Shown here piece by piece: positions 44,425 to 59,238 of a stretch of DNA of 64,000 nucleotides. Location of the stretch: the NCBI GenBank assembly GCA_011009095.1, contig VTPC01090568.1, forward strand, positions 129,248 through 193,247. Direction: 5' to 3'. The translations under genes were made by a program, and so were the position numbers. This stretch comes from Ignelater luminosus (lineage: Eukaryota > Arthropoda > Insecta > Coleoptera > Elateridae). The notes beneath the pieces are model-generated. The model saw only the letters and a list, made by a program, of their open reading frames with translations. It was not told the origin of the DNA and did not search any database. Positions within the stretch are counted from its first letter, which is position 1. Each line of letters opens with the position of its first letter.

Positions 44425-44760
44425 CACGACCTTACTGATGTAGAAGTTGGTGGGACGGACTGTGGTGTGTGGACTGAGATAATGTATATCGGCGTTGTGA
44501 CAATGACGTAAACATCACAGCAATGTAGCTGTAGTCGATGGGTGTAGGCTCGTACGGTTCAGGCAATATTGAAGAAAGTACACATGGTTTTTTCCAGTAT
44601 TTCATAACTACTCGCGTACGCTGTAGTTGGAAGATTGAGAGCAGGCGGTAGGGCTGAACCATGTTTTGGGAAAAAGGGACTTCGCAAATCATTTGGTAAG
44701 TGAAACCCTAGAAGACATACGAGGAGCTTAAAATCCGAAGACAATGGTCTAAAGATGTTG
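44425..44760 (-). other. More GC-balanced patch with open minus-strand frames
   Basis: Two overlapping minus-strand frames (44432-44692, 86 codons; 44559-44744, 61 codons) lie in a patch richer in GC than its surroundings. A GTAAGG 5' splice motif occurs at about 44438 at the end of the longer frame (LLHQ). The text is Pro/Ser/Tyr-rich and matches no family I know. It may be a host exon or part of an unrecognised retroelement. Confidence 0.22.
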
Positions 44761-44799
44761 AGGTCGGTGCTTGTCGCCCTAACAACAAGATGAATCCTG

Positions 44800-47700
44800 A
44801 GTACTTATAGCAGAGAAACCAAGACCAGCAGATAAGACGACCCAAACCCTAATGAGGTAACTTTTGAACATTGCCAGTCCCTACGCGGTATTAATTGTAT
44901 TTAGCAATATTATAGCAGGTCATTATAGCTCAAGATCCTCTTATAAATGTGTCCGTTAGAAATACCTTTATCTTTCACTGTTATCACTACTTCCCGCTTA
45001 AGAGTAGTCAGTTAGTAGGAGGAAGCAGAAATCTTCAAATCTTGCATAATCGTTACTTGCAAGCTCGTTGATTCAGGTTCTACATAGTTGCTCAGAGATC
45101 AGTCAAGTTTACTCAACATTGCGTTTAAATGGTTAATATTTTGTGTTTATTCCATTTGAGAAACGTTTTGTGGTTTAATACACGCTGTTAGATCAATAAA
45201 GGTTGGACACCACCTGCAACATTGCAAACTTTGGAGATAATCGTAGACATCTGAATACACTGGATTATTTCTTTCTTCTTTGGTGAAAACGTAATAGCTG
45301 GAATCTATTCGGTACAGAAATAATTAAATTTTAAAGATCCTTAAGTAACTATTTTAAAGATTTTTTTTCTTACTGTAGATATCTTTTCGTCCTGTCTTTG
45401 AGTCACTGATAGTGATGTGCCGCCAACTACTGGTTTGAACGTCTGGGCTGAAATTCTTTGTCTGGCTATTTTATTTTGGCTTTGTTTGGCTTTGCTTTAC
45501 CACATTTCCTTTTACAAAAAGATTATCTAAGTTCAAAAAGCTCTTACATCAAATTCAAAAGAGATTTATGGTTCCTCACAAAGCTTAGTAGCAATCGTAA
45601 CGTGATAACATTTTCTAATATACACCAAACGACTACCTTTTCTCCAGTGCGTCAGTACACATTATCTATTGCTATGTGTCTTAATTTGTTTTTATGTACA
45701 AGAAATTGAAGTCATTCCAAATGTCAAGGAAGAGAGACAAATAATTCAAATAAAATGTAATTGGAATATAAAATTTATCTCCAATTAACACGGAGCACTT
45801 TGGCAAAACACTTCTGTAGCTAACGTTTGTTTGAATGATAAGCAACCATTTATACTCTTCTAAGAAACTGATTAAAAATTATGCATTTAGCTTAAATATA
45901 GAAATTTCATCCTATCCTACTTTAATAATAGGTTGCCAAAAACAACACTGGTATAATTTATTTAATCATTTCAGGAAGAAGCTAAAGAAAATATTTGTTC
46001 TCAAACACTATCTTGTAAATTATAAAATTAATTAACTAATTAATGCAAACTTAATAAAGTAAAAAAGTAATAATTAATTCAGGGAAGAGGCGTCTGACTT
46101 TATAACGATGTTTTGATATTCAAGCTCACGGATGTTGACCGAGGAGCAAAACAGTTATTGAAGTTGTTGATAATTAATGGATTGTCGTCTAAACAGAAGG
46201 TCAAGTTGTAATTACCGGTTATACAGTCAAATATATCGATCAAAAATAACAGCTTTACTTTTAGCTTAAGGAATTTCCACTTCGGAAAAGCTGTTCTAAT
46301 CTATGTGTCGTAACGATACGGTTGCAATTTGCCAAATTTCAGATAGACCCAAGGAAGGATCTCATTTACATGAGTTTAAAATGGAATTTATGAGTGGTCA
46401 ACCAAGTGGAGAATTGGGATAAGTGGCTTAAAATACTCAGCTAATCTCTTCATTTTCAACTTAGTACGCATGTCAAATTGAACATCAACAAATCAAACTT
46501 CATCTAAACGAAAAGCTTCATTAGTTAACTAACATTCATCTTAGATTTGAGATGTGGGTTGTTAAACTATAAAACATTCTGACAAATTCTAATTTGTGCG
46601 TGTTCCCCGAAGAAGCTCTTGAACTTTAATAACTTATTAGGGAATTGTGTGATTTAATTAGAAGGATGTTAATGTCATCAAATACGTTAAGCTTGTAAAT
46701 TAAGGTGACATTGTCAGAGGAAAATTGTTTTTAACTCGGGTTTGCGAGTGTTTCTAATATTCTTGCTTTATATCGAGCTTTATTTCGACGGAAATCGTAG
46801 GTGTTTTCATGTCCGCACCTACGCAACGACGGGGAAGAATAAACAAATTATTTTAATAAAGAAACATTCACTGTGCACAGTCATACAAAATTACATGCAT
46901 GAATAAATTGCGACAAAGTAAATATAAGGTGTGATACGCTGACATCTTTATCATTATAACAAACTGCCATGACAGATAACATTAAAAATGTAAGCGATAT
47001 GTACAATAACTTCAAAAAGGTATTTTTAAGAATTTTTTTACAATATTTAAACAGAAATTTCCAAACTGTAAATATACATAAGAATGCATCTATTAGTTTT
47101 GCAGACGCTTAGAATTTGGATAATTGCTTCCATCAGTTTCAAGTGTACGTAGAATGTTAAACTTCTACTTCAATCACCAAACGGTTTTGTACTTGAGGGG
47201 GTTAATAGCAATCCCTGTATCTCATGTCAAGTACGAATAAAGGCAATCCAAATAAATCTATCTTTTATGTAAATTATAGTCTGACTAACGCAAGCAGTGT
47301 ACTTTAAATTTTAATTTTCTAAAGTGCCTGATGTTTTACATGTTACTAACTAGCGTAGATAATAGTTTTTTAAGCTTAACTGCTTGCTGGTAAAATAAAA
47401 AAAGTATAGATCTTAAGAAATAGAAGGGACATATACAGGTAGCAATTTATATTATTATTATTCTTTGACCTATTGGAGGTTTAAGTACTCAGAATTTATA
47501 TTTAATGTTGTAATAATTGTACATCGTATTTACTATAAGTTTCTGTACAATTCAATATTGAGTGCACCTTGTATTTCATATTAATTTATCCATGTTCGAT
47601 AATTATTAGATTTTTCTGTTGTATATTGCATTATTGATAAGAAATACATAAAGTATTAGTTTACAAAATGCAGGTGCTTTTTTGCTAACTCAGTAGGCAG

Positions 47701-50525
47701 GTGTTAGATGCAGGTAACTATTTGCTGAATTAGCATACAGATGTAAAATTACTATTTAAGCTGTAACTGTACTGCAGCTCGCCTTAATATAAAAGGTGGC
47801 TTCTTGAAATCAGCAAGAAAATACTATTAGAATAGTGAACATCCAAAGAACAAAAATTGAGAATATTTCAAGCATCCTGGCAAATGGAAATAAATATTTT
47901 AAGTTGGGGAAATGGAAAATTGAATTTAGAAAAAAATATTGACAGTTCTAAAAATGGTAAATGGAAATTTCACTCTGAAGAAGAATGTTTATAAATAAAA
48001 TTGTCCGAGTTTCTCATCTTATTTTTGACTGAAAAGATAGTCTTCTGCAAATAAGGTAGAACCTAAATCAAAGAGATACTATTTATACATTTATACACAC
48101 AAAAAATAATGGAGACAACTTGTTTGACAACATGCTGAATGGCACTGAAGGTAGCCAAAGAAAGCGTTTAAGCAATAGTTTTCAATGCTCTGTAAACTGT
48201 AAAACTGACCAGTGAGTGAACACTTCAGCGAGTACAAAGATACAGAATTTACGAAAGAATTCATTTTTTGGATTTTTAGTCAAATTATTTTTGAATGCAA
48301 ACCCTTTCATCAGAACATTTGAGCAATGAAAAACTATATCAGAGAAGGCTATTGCTCGATATTACAAAGATATGCTCCAGAAGCAAAATACAGATCTGAA
48401 ATGTCAGTAACACTCTTTAAGTGAGATGTTGTTATGTATAATAAATAATTGTTATTAGATACCGTAGCACACAGAATCTGAAGTTACTTTCTTGTTTAAC
48501 TTCAAAAATTTTTTAGTTGGCCAGTAGTGCTTTACAATAATTTGGTAAAAATTCAGTTTGTCCTCAAATTTAAGTAATTCGTTCCTTTATTCTAAAGTGT
48601 AATTCACAATTTTAATTATTTACATCTAATTAATAATTGAAGACAAGACAACCTGCTCCTAGACAGATCTGTTTCGATCTTTTTAGGTTTCATCAATTAT
48701 TATTAACAACTCCTAAAATGGGTCGATTTTATAATACGCAAACATTCTGTTACTAATCTTGTATGTTACTTCCATCCAACTTTACAAGCTACGAGAGCTT
48801 GTACGATTTTCAATGTCAGAGGCCTCTGGTCAGTGATCGATATTACGTAACCTTCTACTAACTACTACAAACTTACCTAGAGATACCTCTGTCCCCTTAG
48901 GCAGGAAACCCTACATCTCCAATTACCTGTCGCTAACTCAGAGAGTGCAGTTCATTTTGTCAATGATAATATGTATGTTATCCGACGAAATATAGAAATC
49001 AATAGAACTGCATATACTTCAAAAATATTTTTTTTCTTAGCTTCATTTTTGAAATCTAAACAAAATTCAAATTTTGGATATAGTTAGTCAGCTAGATTCT
49101 TATTTATAAGCAGTTTATAAGACTCAATCAGTTAAAGTTATCTCTAGTGTGTATACTCGAGTCAACGTTTCTAGATGATACACTTATTCCTACGGAAGCT
49201 ACTGTATTATTGACTTCTAGGTTGTCCTACCCTTCTTGATGCAACGTCTGTTTATTGTATCTACGGAAGCAACCCCTTTCTGAGTTGCTATATTTATTTA
49301 TTTTCATTAAGCGATTGATACTTTATTGCGGTTCTTAGTTCTAGGTTGATATCTTGCCAAAATATTTTCTGAATTTAAAAATCTAAAATTGCTCGATTAT
49401 GAATTAAAGTCTTTTATCTAAGTAAGCAATTAATTAACAGAATCAAATATCAGTTTTGAAAGCAAATTTCACTGTAGCATTTCAGTTGCTGACATCACGC
49501 GATCACTGAAGGATTTCTTTACCAAACGATCTTGTATTTCTCACGTGTTAAGGGTCAAATTCTATTAATACATGCATAAACACAATATTAGTAACATGAA
49601 ACTATAGGATCTCAATAACTAGGGCTACATATTCATATCACATACACACATTCATAATAATAAATTAATAGGCAGTTAATGAACTGCCAGAAGCTAACTA
49701 AGTTGCTTGTTAATTCTAGCAACATATGTACATGACACGCAATTAAGCAACTAAAGATGTTTTTCGTGAACCTAGTGAGAAGTATTATTTTTGGTTTTTT
49801 AACAACAAGACCGAAACGAAAAAACTTATATAACTTGATATCATAAAAGTTTAATGCATAAAAAAGTTTAGGCGCAAGCTCTTTAAAAGCCATGTAACAA
49901 AAAGCACACGGTTGAAAAATCTGTGTAAACTTCAATCATCCTATCAGACATGCGTTCGTTTTTTGCCTAGAAGTCTAAAAGGAATTAAGTGTGTTAGAGT
50001 TATCAAAAACCGATCATCACATATTTAAGTGAAACATTGCATCGGCTTAACATGGAAAGTGCATAAGTCCCAAAAACCTGTTTTAGCAGGTAAAAGAAAA
50101 AACTGCTTTAAACAGTCAATGCTAGTGGATTTGTGCATCATTTTATTTGCCCTATTTCAGCGTTATCTGTTAATTTTACGCAGTATTTCTGAATTTAATC
50201 TGTGGAAAAGGTAACTCTAAATTAGAAGGCATTAAGATCTCATTTTATTCAAATTTTGGACTTATGCACTTTTTATATAAAGCCGACAAATTTGTATACA
50301 TTACATTGAAAGGAACAAAGTTAATCAAAATTGATTATTAATATGTCCATTGCCATTTTACAACAAACCATAAAATTCTTGAGCACAGTTTATTCAGGAT
50401 AGTGGATAAATCGAAAAACGCTTGTGCAATTATCCATTTTGAACCTTTATCTGTATGAGTCTACTTTAAATCTATGATGTACGTGAATTAGATAGAATCA
50501 AAATGTTTTGAGCTAGTAGACAGAT
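44800..50525. other. Long AT-rich stretch, no gene seen
   Basis: Frames reach 100 codons (49633-49935, minus, non-ATG start) but show no motif. A perfect 8-bp stem, CGTAGGTG...CACCTACG, lies at about 46795-46823. A diverged 40-bp duplication lies at 47668-47747. No TIR pair or LTR was recognised. Confidence 0.45.
47668..47747. repeat. Diverged tandem duplication, 2 x 40 bp
   Basis: Both halves start ATGCAGGT and share TTTGCT-A-T-AG and CAG-TGT in register (47668-47707 and 47708-47747). Confidence 0.5.
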
Positions 50526-50529
50526 AATT

Positions 50530-51790
50530 GATTCATGAAAATCATATCTCGTGACCAGACAGACAGTTCAATGTTGATTTCCCGCCAAAGGCCGAAGACC
50601 GTTTTAAGCGCCATGGCGCTTTTTCAGCCATTGTGGATTGTTTTAACTTATTGCGAGGCAGAAGCCATTCATCATTTCCGTTCATCAACACCGGGCCAAC
50701 CGTTGGAGGGTGGGAAGCTGGATTTGACCTGGTTTTGGACTTGGAGTGCAGCAGTATGAGGAGGGCCGTTGGCAGCATAGATGGTGATGTGGCGGTGTCC
50801 AGTTTTGGGGACGAGTTAATGTTATGTTGATATTGTAGGAAGCAACGGCATTGGATGTCTTCGTTGGAAATTTGGAAAATATGGTAAAAAGTTGTTGTTG
50901 GATATGGATATGTGTTGTAGGGGTCATTGTGGAATATGTTGTAGAGTACCTATGTGCCGAGGAGATGGTTTGCCGAGTTGGAAATAAAGAAGGTCGATGT
51001 TGGGCCCGCTGCGGGGGCGATGAATATGGTTAGATATTCATCGGCTGTCGCGGGCGGTGTTAATCCATGATGATGATGGTGATGGAGAAGAAGTGAACAA
51101 CGCACACAGGAGGATAGTTTGAACTCACGCAATGAATGATGGATGATGCGGCATACAAATGGTTTTCGATAGCCAAACCCCTATCCGCGCGTACGTAGAG
51201 GATGAGTTCGGTAACGGCCGCTAGGAGCAAACAATGACAGGGCCAAAAAGGACTTCGGGGCCTTTGATCCTACTAAGTCACGTCCTGCAGCACGTTCTGA
51301 TTACAGACACTCAAGAGAGCAAGGAAATCAACATCGACTCCGGAAGCCTGCGCCATCCCAAAGAGCAGGGAGGTCCCGGTTGGAAAGCCGGCGCTGCTCC
51401 TGGGCCTTCGTTCCTCTGAAAACAAAGGTTGCCAAGAAGACAGCAGGTATGGAGGATACGCCACCCGGGGGAACACCGGGGAGTCGGGCGCGCCTGACAC
51501 GAACAAGAAAGGAAGGTTAGGGTGGAACCACTGCCGACGTCTACACCGAACGAATACTACGCGAAACTGTCTCATGATCCATGGTACGTAGGAATTTCGA
51601 ATATATGAAAACCTCGGAACACGCGGAGATTACGATCTCATATGCCAACGTGAGTAGGTTGTAACTAAAAAAATAACCAATAAAGGTTACGTGAGTGTCC
51701 GTGAACCTGAGCAAGAAATCACTCACGCCCCGACTTTTAGTATATTGTATACAGTATATACGACGATATGGGGGCAAGAAGCACACACAC
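50530..51790. other. GC-rich, CpG-rich island, unidentified
   Basis: About 1.2 kb of GC-rich sequence with many CpG dinucleotides interrupts AT-rich DNA. Frames of 60-100 codons are open on both strands and overlap each other, as expected of GC-rich DNA with few stops. The longest is a minus-strand frame at 51273-51575 (100 codons, starts MRQFRVVFVR), which matches nothing I know. The island contains a strong hairpin at 51018-51043 and a near-palindromic AGTATATTGTATACAGTATA at about 51738. No TIR, LTR or target duplication was found. A young GC-rich retroelement fragment or a cluster of host 5' exons are both possible. Confidence 0.35.
51018..51043. other. Perfect hairpin within the GC-rich island
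   Basis: CGATGAATAT (51018-51027), loop GGTTAG, then ATATTCATCG (51034-51043): a 10-bp perfect stem flanked by GCGGGGG and GCGGGCG. Confidence 0.8.
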
Positions 51791-51794
51791 ACCT

Positions 51795-53160
51795 TAATTT
51801 ATTACTTATTTAAATTTATTTAATGTTTTTAATTCAAATTCCATTTTCCTAATATTTTCTGGCAGGAACGGAAATAAAGTTGAGAACGTTCACACGACAA
51901 GCATTTTTGGATGCTGTTCTTATTCAAGTCAAGTCTTCTTATTAATCCACGAGTAAGTATAGTTCTTACGCATTGCTAAGCAGAATTTATATTATAGTGT
52001 CATAGGAAGAGTTGGATGCTCATCTTAAAACTGCTGCCAAGACATTTTAGAAATTTCAATTCTACATCTTGAAGCAACTATTACAATGAAACAACAAGTA
52101 AAGATAGATTAGTTGAAAAAAAAATTTCACAAATTAATGAAAAGTAGATCGGTAAAATCCATCCTCACTTGCAAAGTTAACCAAGCTGATACCTAATCAC
52201 TATGAAGACCTTTTTTCTGCTGAAATGGGTTGACTAGTCAAATTTAAAATATTTGAGAGAACGGAACGCTGCTTAAACACTGACGAAATGATAAGTACTC
52301 TATTCGAAAAACTGAGTAACTCTTAATAAAACTAAAAAGGTTTAACTACTGCCGCATTTTTGGCATCTATGTATAAAGTAAACGGTAACTCCAACTTATG
52401 ATGCTACATGCAGGTAGGAAACTTACCTTGCGTGAACATGATGGACTGAGCAAGTCTAAATATTCCTTTTAATAAAACTCAAATTAGAAATAGAAAAGTC
52501 TCATAAATAGTCATGAAGCTGATTTAATTCAAATAGTAGCAACTTATGAACCAAACGACATAATTATGTTTAATGCTTTAGAATGACTCTATAGGGTACT
52601 GCACGTTTCTTTGAAGCTGTTGTCTAAAGCGCCCCGCTAAAATATACGCATAAAGGGTTAAAATTATTACTAGAAAGACTACCTCAACACAACCTACATG
52701 TAAATCCACATAACCTTAATCAATGCTATGCTATGCATACTTAAGAGTATTTTTATAGCGGATCTTCTTTACAATATACCCTGCATGCATTTTTAAAGGA
52801 AAATAAATTCAAGTTCTTAAAACTGTAAAGAAAAAATAAAGAATGATCAGGTTACTAGATAGGTCTAGCTACGGATGTTTCCTAATGGTCTTTCTGCAGT
52901 AATTTGTATAAAACGCCAAAACGTAAAAGGTCTATAATTGAGGAAATAGAATGTGAAATAATCAACCGGATAAAGAAGTCACGACGATGTAATAGAACCC
53001 AAAAAGTTCACAATTAGATTGTTATTAAATTCAAACTTCTTAATGATGCGGAAATTTAAATATTTTCGGGTATTAAATCAACCTGTCTTACATCGAAAGT
53101 GGAATCATTGCAATTCGTAGCCGGAATTTACGTACGCTTGTCCCCAGGAAGCTGACAATT
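51795..53160. other. AT-rich DNA, no gene seen
   Basis: Nothing recognisable is present. Confidence 0.5.
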
Positions 53161-53164
53161 TCAG

Positions 53165-53262
53165 CAAATCGATCTCTTCGCCAGCGAGCCCTTCAGTTTA
53201 TTTAAAGGGTTATCCTTTACGTTGCTGACCACGACCTTGGGTCATTCTGGTTGTCTACGAAG
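53165..53262 (+). other. Candidate internal host exon, 98 bp
   Basis: AATTTCAG at 53157-53164 is followed by 98 bases open in one frame (QIDLFASEPFSLFKGLSFTL...), ending TACGAAG before GTAATC, a usable 5' splice site. GC content is higher than in the flanks. No family is recognised, and an alternative upstream acceptor (CCCCAG at about 53146) exists. Confidence 0.18.
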
Positions 53263-53269
53263 GTAATCT

Positions 53270-56200
53270 TTGGTTTTGTAAACTTATTGTAAGCTATCTT
53301 TGGTAATGCAATAGAATGGAACTAATGAATGACGTAAAATCTTCACAATTACTTATGGTGAAACATTTTTATATTTATCAATGCGTCAGCATTAATTTTT
53401 TATCTATTTTAAAATGAGACATTTTCTTCATTAATTAATTTTTTGAGCTGCAATTAGTTATTGAACTCTCTTTTGGTATTTAATTTTTTCAATAATAGAA
53501 ATCCAATCGGAGTCAAATTGAAATAAACGCATTTATGTTATTTTAAAGATGAATTAATCATAATATAGATGCCTACTGTGCAAATCTCTGCGTACGTATT
53601 TTTTTTGAGTTGGCGTCTTTTATTCCTTTGTTCAAAATTTGAACAAAGAGAAACAACAAAGATAGTTCTTGTAAGAGTAGCTTTTGTTTAACAAAATAGT
53701 GTAAGATTTCAAAATAAAAACAAGAACGTTCTTTCCGAGCAGTTAAGGCATTACTCTTGATTATTTACAAATTTAACTTATAATTATTGAGTTTGTAGTT
53801 TAGCGATTAATTTCCCAAACAAGAATGTCTTCTACTATATGGAATTTTATTTTTTGATTGTTTCAGTGAGTGCTTTGAGCTAGAAGTTACGCTAATGATT
53901 ACAACGACAATGTGAGCCCGCCCGAATGAGCTGGAGAACTTTCCTGGTTCCTGTTAGAAGTTTGTAGGCCTAATTAGAAGTAAGACAGTTTACCAGCAGA
54001 CTATTGATATTTGAAATCCCCTTTCTTTCTTTTCTTTGTCAACGTTTTGAAATACATTATTAGATGAAGATTTCGAGTCTAACTACAGCATATCTACCAT
54101 CTGACTTTTAGATCCAGAACTTTAAATTACATTTACATAATTAAAAGCAAATTCTTCTTCTCCGCGTCTTGGGTAGTTACCTGCATCGGCACGTTTAACT
54201 CGCATTACTGACAACCTTTTGTTCTGACCCTTTGACATGTCCAAAACGCAACAAGTTAAGAGACCGATATATAAGATACACTGATGGTATTGATCTTCGC
54301 CAGTTCAAAATATAAAATCAAGTTGTTGAAAGACATATTCAACCTCTGTGGAGAAATTTGATAGGAAATATTTATATAGAGATTTTGTATATCACCCTGT
54401 CGACTTCTACAGAAACATATGCACAGTGTTGAAACAGAAATCTAAAATGTTGGTAGATATCACGTAAGCGACATTTTATGTAAAACATGAATTATTGGTA
54501 CCGTTAGAGAAATACTAGTGACATAAATAATTTTGAAAATAATAAACTTTTATTAGAAGCTTTTAAAAACGATAATATATTTTTAGATAACAACGTAAAT
54601 TAGACTTTATTCAAAGAAACGGTAATTTCCGCATCAATGTTGTGAAAGACTCCATTAATTCTGAGTTTAATGGCAATTTAGACAGTCTAGACAATAGTAC
54701 TGAGCTTAGTGTAGAATGACAGTCTGTTCTCAGAAAAATGTAGTAGCATAATAGTGAAAACTGCAGAAAACGAAGAAAATACAATGATAAAAGAAATCAG
54801 AACAAAAGAAACAGAATGCGAGGAACTAAATTTGTAAATCATTATGAAATACTAAAAAAAACAAAATAAAACAAAATTTATGTTTTATCAAATCTTCAAA
54901 GAAATGACAAGAAACTCTTAGGAGACTACAAGAAACTGAAAATTCTGACGAGCACTTTTAAGGTGTTTTTACAAAAGATCGAAGATATGAAACACATTGC
55001 AGAAAAAAAGTAAAGGCTATTTTAGTAAAGAAACAAAAGAAAGATGAGACAAACCTTGCGTAGTAGCAAGTTCAATGTTCAGTATTTCTTTCCGTGGATT
55101 TACTAGGGTTAGAAGACTTAAAAAAAAAGGATAAAACCCTTAGAGTACGGAAAATATATAACAGAAGTTGAAGAAGGATAGAATGTAAATAAGAATACAG
55201 TATTGGTAATAAAGAAACAACAGGAAAATAAAAAAAGAATTTTACTCGCTGGATGACTCTTTACAATGAAGATTTCATTGCGAAAATGTTTGCCAGTGGA
55301 TGGATTTTAGAGAAGTCGGAGTCTGATTACTGCAATAACTGCCCTGTTCACATGATACAGGCAATGACAAATTGGATACAAACCAATAATGACAGCAAAG
55401 CTACTTTATTTGTAATCTACCGCTTAAATTTTAGACGTCTAGTACACAAATCACTAAAAAACTAGGTAACAATAATGAGTGGGCAAAAAATCCAAATTGA
55501 TGCAATTTCGAGCATCATTTTAGCTCGCAATCGACAAACAATAATTTTCTTAAGTTTCCTCTCCTCACCTACCTTTCTACAATGGTTGATTTGCTACTGA
55601 GCGCTTCAAGCAGCCAATTATTTATTCACGTGTCGGGATTTAGTATATCAAACATCGATTTTCAAGATTTTGATTATTAAATTAAAGAAATCTTAAGAAT
55701 TTCTAAAAGAAAAATTTTCGAAAGCTTCAGACAGGCACAGTTTGGCCATTTATTGACCAATTTCCAAAAGTTTTAACATCTTGACATAAAAGGAAAGTTT
55801 TAGTTATCCGCGTATTTACCTTGTTTCAATACAAATGCTCAAGTTTTAGTTTTTGCAAGGAATCTGTAACTTTTTAAAATTTCAAACAATATCTAAATTA
55901 AAGACCATTGATGAATGCAACTGAATGCCTAAAACTATTTGAATAAAAACCATCTTTAAAGTTGATCCACGTTTTCTTTATAAAAACTAAGTTTTTTGGG
56001 CCAGATGGCTTTATAATTCAACAATAGCGGCTGATGTTTTAAAGCCTACTGCTTTCTTGGTACAAATAAATGTTTAATGCGTACTCGGATTTTGTTACTA
56101 ATACTAATATTTAATTTACGTATAGTTAAAATCCAGCCTAAGTTTTGCTGAGCGTCTACATTCATTATGAATTCTCTAACCACATTCTATTGATCATCAA

Positions 56201-59200
56201 AATGTGGCAAAAGAAGAATCAAAAGAGGTTTTTCTACTTCTAAACAATGTCTGATCGCTTTCTAATGAAGATATTCTTGCATGGATTTGTTCAAGATTGC
56301 GTTTACTGTAGTGTAGGACTCGATACAGTGTTTTTCATTTTATTTCTTAAGAATATCAAAACAAACTTTATAAGAAGTGTTTATTTATAACCATTTTGAC
56401 CAAACCATATCTTATCACACAGGACGTTTAGGAAACATGAATTGTTATAATGCTATGGAAAAAAATCAAACTTTAGAGCAACTGTTCTGAGATTTCAAGA
56501 AATTGTTGAATTTGAAGATAAGACAAAAGTGCAGTTATCTTTAGAGGAAAGTACGACAATATATGGCATGACATTCCTACAACAGTCTCTAATGTTTGTA
56601 CAAGGGTTTCCGCAATGGCTGAAGAAACTTCTAGTCTCTAACAGCAACTAATGGTTCTTTCTGTATTAAATCTCACAAAAATTATTGTTGTACAGACAGC
56701 TGAAAGAGTTTGCAGTATCACTTAATTCTTATAAATTAGAAGTAAAATGGTGTTTTAAAGAAGAAAGCTTGTCCCCAATAATTATAATGAATGTTAGAAA
56801 ATGAGAGAAGACCATATTAGCATTCTCAGTGACTACCAAAAGAATAATAAGGAAACCAAGGTGGTTCTGCTGCCACTTTATAGTAGGTATATAAAATTAT
56901 AATTAGCCTTTTTCAAGCTTCCTCCTTTTCACAATTTTAAATCTTCCATATCCCTAACTGATTTGAATCCTACGTGAGCTTAAATGCTAAAACAAATAAA
57001 TTGGAGAAGAAATGAAATGTAGGAATAAGGAGAAATTCTGAGATACGTGGGAAGATCTGCTTGAAAAGGAGAAGCTATAAAAATAGAAATAATATCTGAA
57101 CGATCAAAAGCTGATGGCCCTACGAAAAATTACTAACAATCTGTTATTGTTCTAAATATAAAATATTTTTACCCTTACTTTGTTACATGTACATTTAATT
57201 GTTTTTGTTATTTTTAAAATATCAAACAAAAAATCTGATTTTGATTGTTTCAGTATTGAAACAAAACGGTTATATACATCTGTACTGGTGCTACAAATCT
57301 TTATCCTTATTGTTGCAAATATTAAACTTATATGTATGATACTTAAAAACAATAGTTAATTTGATAAAACGAATTTTCAACTATTTAGTGTAATCCACGT
57401 ACTTTTGAATTTGGTGTGAGATAATTCAAGTTTTTCTTAGCTAAGTGGAAAAGTTAAGAAAAACATGAGACTATATTTCTTTATAAAAACCACGATACTT
57501 TCTTTCTAGGATACTTTTAAAAAATTAAATCAATATCCACTAAGAAACTTTAAAAAATTATTTGAATCTAAATAATAATTAATTAATTTTGTTAATGTTA
57601 AGTTAGTTTAATCTCTTTTGTTAATCAGCAATATGCTGGACGAATGATTTCTTTAAGTATCCTGCTTCTAAAATTTTAAAACGTGATTAAAAAAGGAAAC
57701 GGAGATTGCGTAACAGCCGACTTCGTAATCCAAGCGCATAATAAAATAAATTAATTATTTTGGAAAAGCTGAGGATTATAATTTAATTATAAATAATAAT
57801 TAAATTTAGACTAAGGAAAATCAAATTAATTTAATGGCACTGCCGATATTTTGATAAACATGATGTATTTATCAACCCAAATTTTATTATTACTGTTACA
57901 TTATACTTTTAAACAGCACTTGTATTTTCAAATACTTGTGAGAACTGTGTCACATTTACATGATGATTTTTTTTTATCAAAGAGATTCTTCAAATGAAAT
58001 AAGCCTTTGATAAAAAATTGTTTTAAAAAAGTTAATATGTTGTATGTTTCTCTTTACAAACACGACATCAATGAATTAAACGCTTTTACTGCGTCTAAAA
58101 AAACGCACAGAAAACAAAAAGCATTTAATCCTCAACTGTACCCAATAAAACCCCTATTTGCTTTTAGTAAAAACAGTCCGGGATAAATTAAATTGTAGTA
58201 GGAAAATATTTTTAAATACATCCCTGACGGTATGGATTACTGAATTTAATTAATATTATTGCCGCTATTAAAAATTCACATTTAACTTTAATCTTTCCAT
58301 GTTCACAATAATAATAACCGCGGGATTAGTTTACTTTTCATAACATTTACCGCTAACCAGGAAACGGGGATTTTCAGTTCTCAAAGTGAACCACGTAGAG
58401 TATAAAGCTTCCAAAACAATTAAATATGCACAAGGGCAGAATCCCGAAGTTCCAAAACTGAGTTCCAAAATTTTAGGCAACTAGGACCTTGTTTAATATT
58501 TATCGAAGTTTAAGCACGACGATTAAAGTACCTAAATCCTTCGAGGTTATGTTGGCGTATTATAGTTAAGGCTTAGACCGCCTTTAGAACGCCCTTCTAT
58601 CTAGAAACTGTGACCTAAAAGACTAAAAGCAGCTGTTTAGTGGAACATACTTTATACAGAAAAAATCGCTTCTTTCATCTTTACCATCCGCCATAAATCC
58701 GTTGAACTTTCAAACCATAAACTAGAATTACGTTTATGTTATCCAAATATATTTTAATTTGCATTACAGAGATTAATTAGTTCATAAGTTTTATTTATTA
58801 TGTTAACATTAAACTGAACAAACTAAAATTAATGTGTTAATGAAATTTACTAGAAACTTTACTGACCACATCATTGACATTTTCTAAATAAATTAATCCA
58901 CAAAAATCTAACACCAACCCAGAGTATACAAAAGCCTTAGGGCATACCAAGTTCATTTAGAAGACGAAATTGAAAAAATGTCAATCTTTTTTTCTCTTAC
59001 CAAATAAAAATGTTGAGACACAAATCAAAAAGCACAACCAAAACAAAAACCCACTGGGCACTATATTTAATTAACCGGATAGTCGATATTAGTAAACTTT
59101 TCTCGTAAACAAAAACCGTTATCGGCCAGCCGTAATCTCAGTTGACAATCACTTCGAATTTCAGTGCTGAAACTGAAAGCGCGAGCTGCCAACAGCCGGC

Positions 59201-59230
59201 GTCTAACCGAACCACTCGGCGTCCAAAGCA
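53270..59230. other. Long AT-rich stretch, no gene seen
   Basis: The largest frame is 70 codons (55253-55465), without a motif. Lys/Glu-rich broken translations around 54700-55250 hint at an old retroelement, but nothing can be assigned. Confidence 0.45.
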
Positions 59231-59238
59231 CCACTGAC

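Noticed and set aside
49633-49935. 100-codon minus-strand frame
   Set aside because: It has a non-ATG start, no motif and AT-driven composition.
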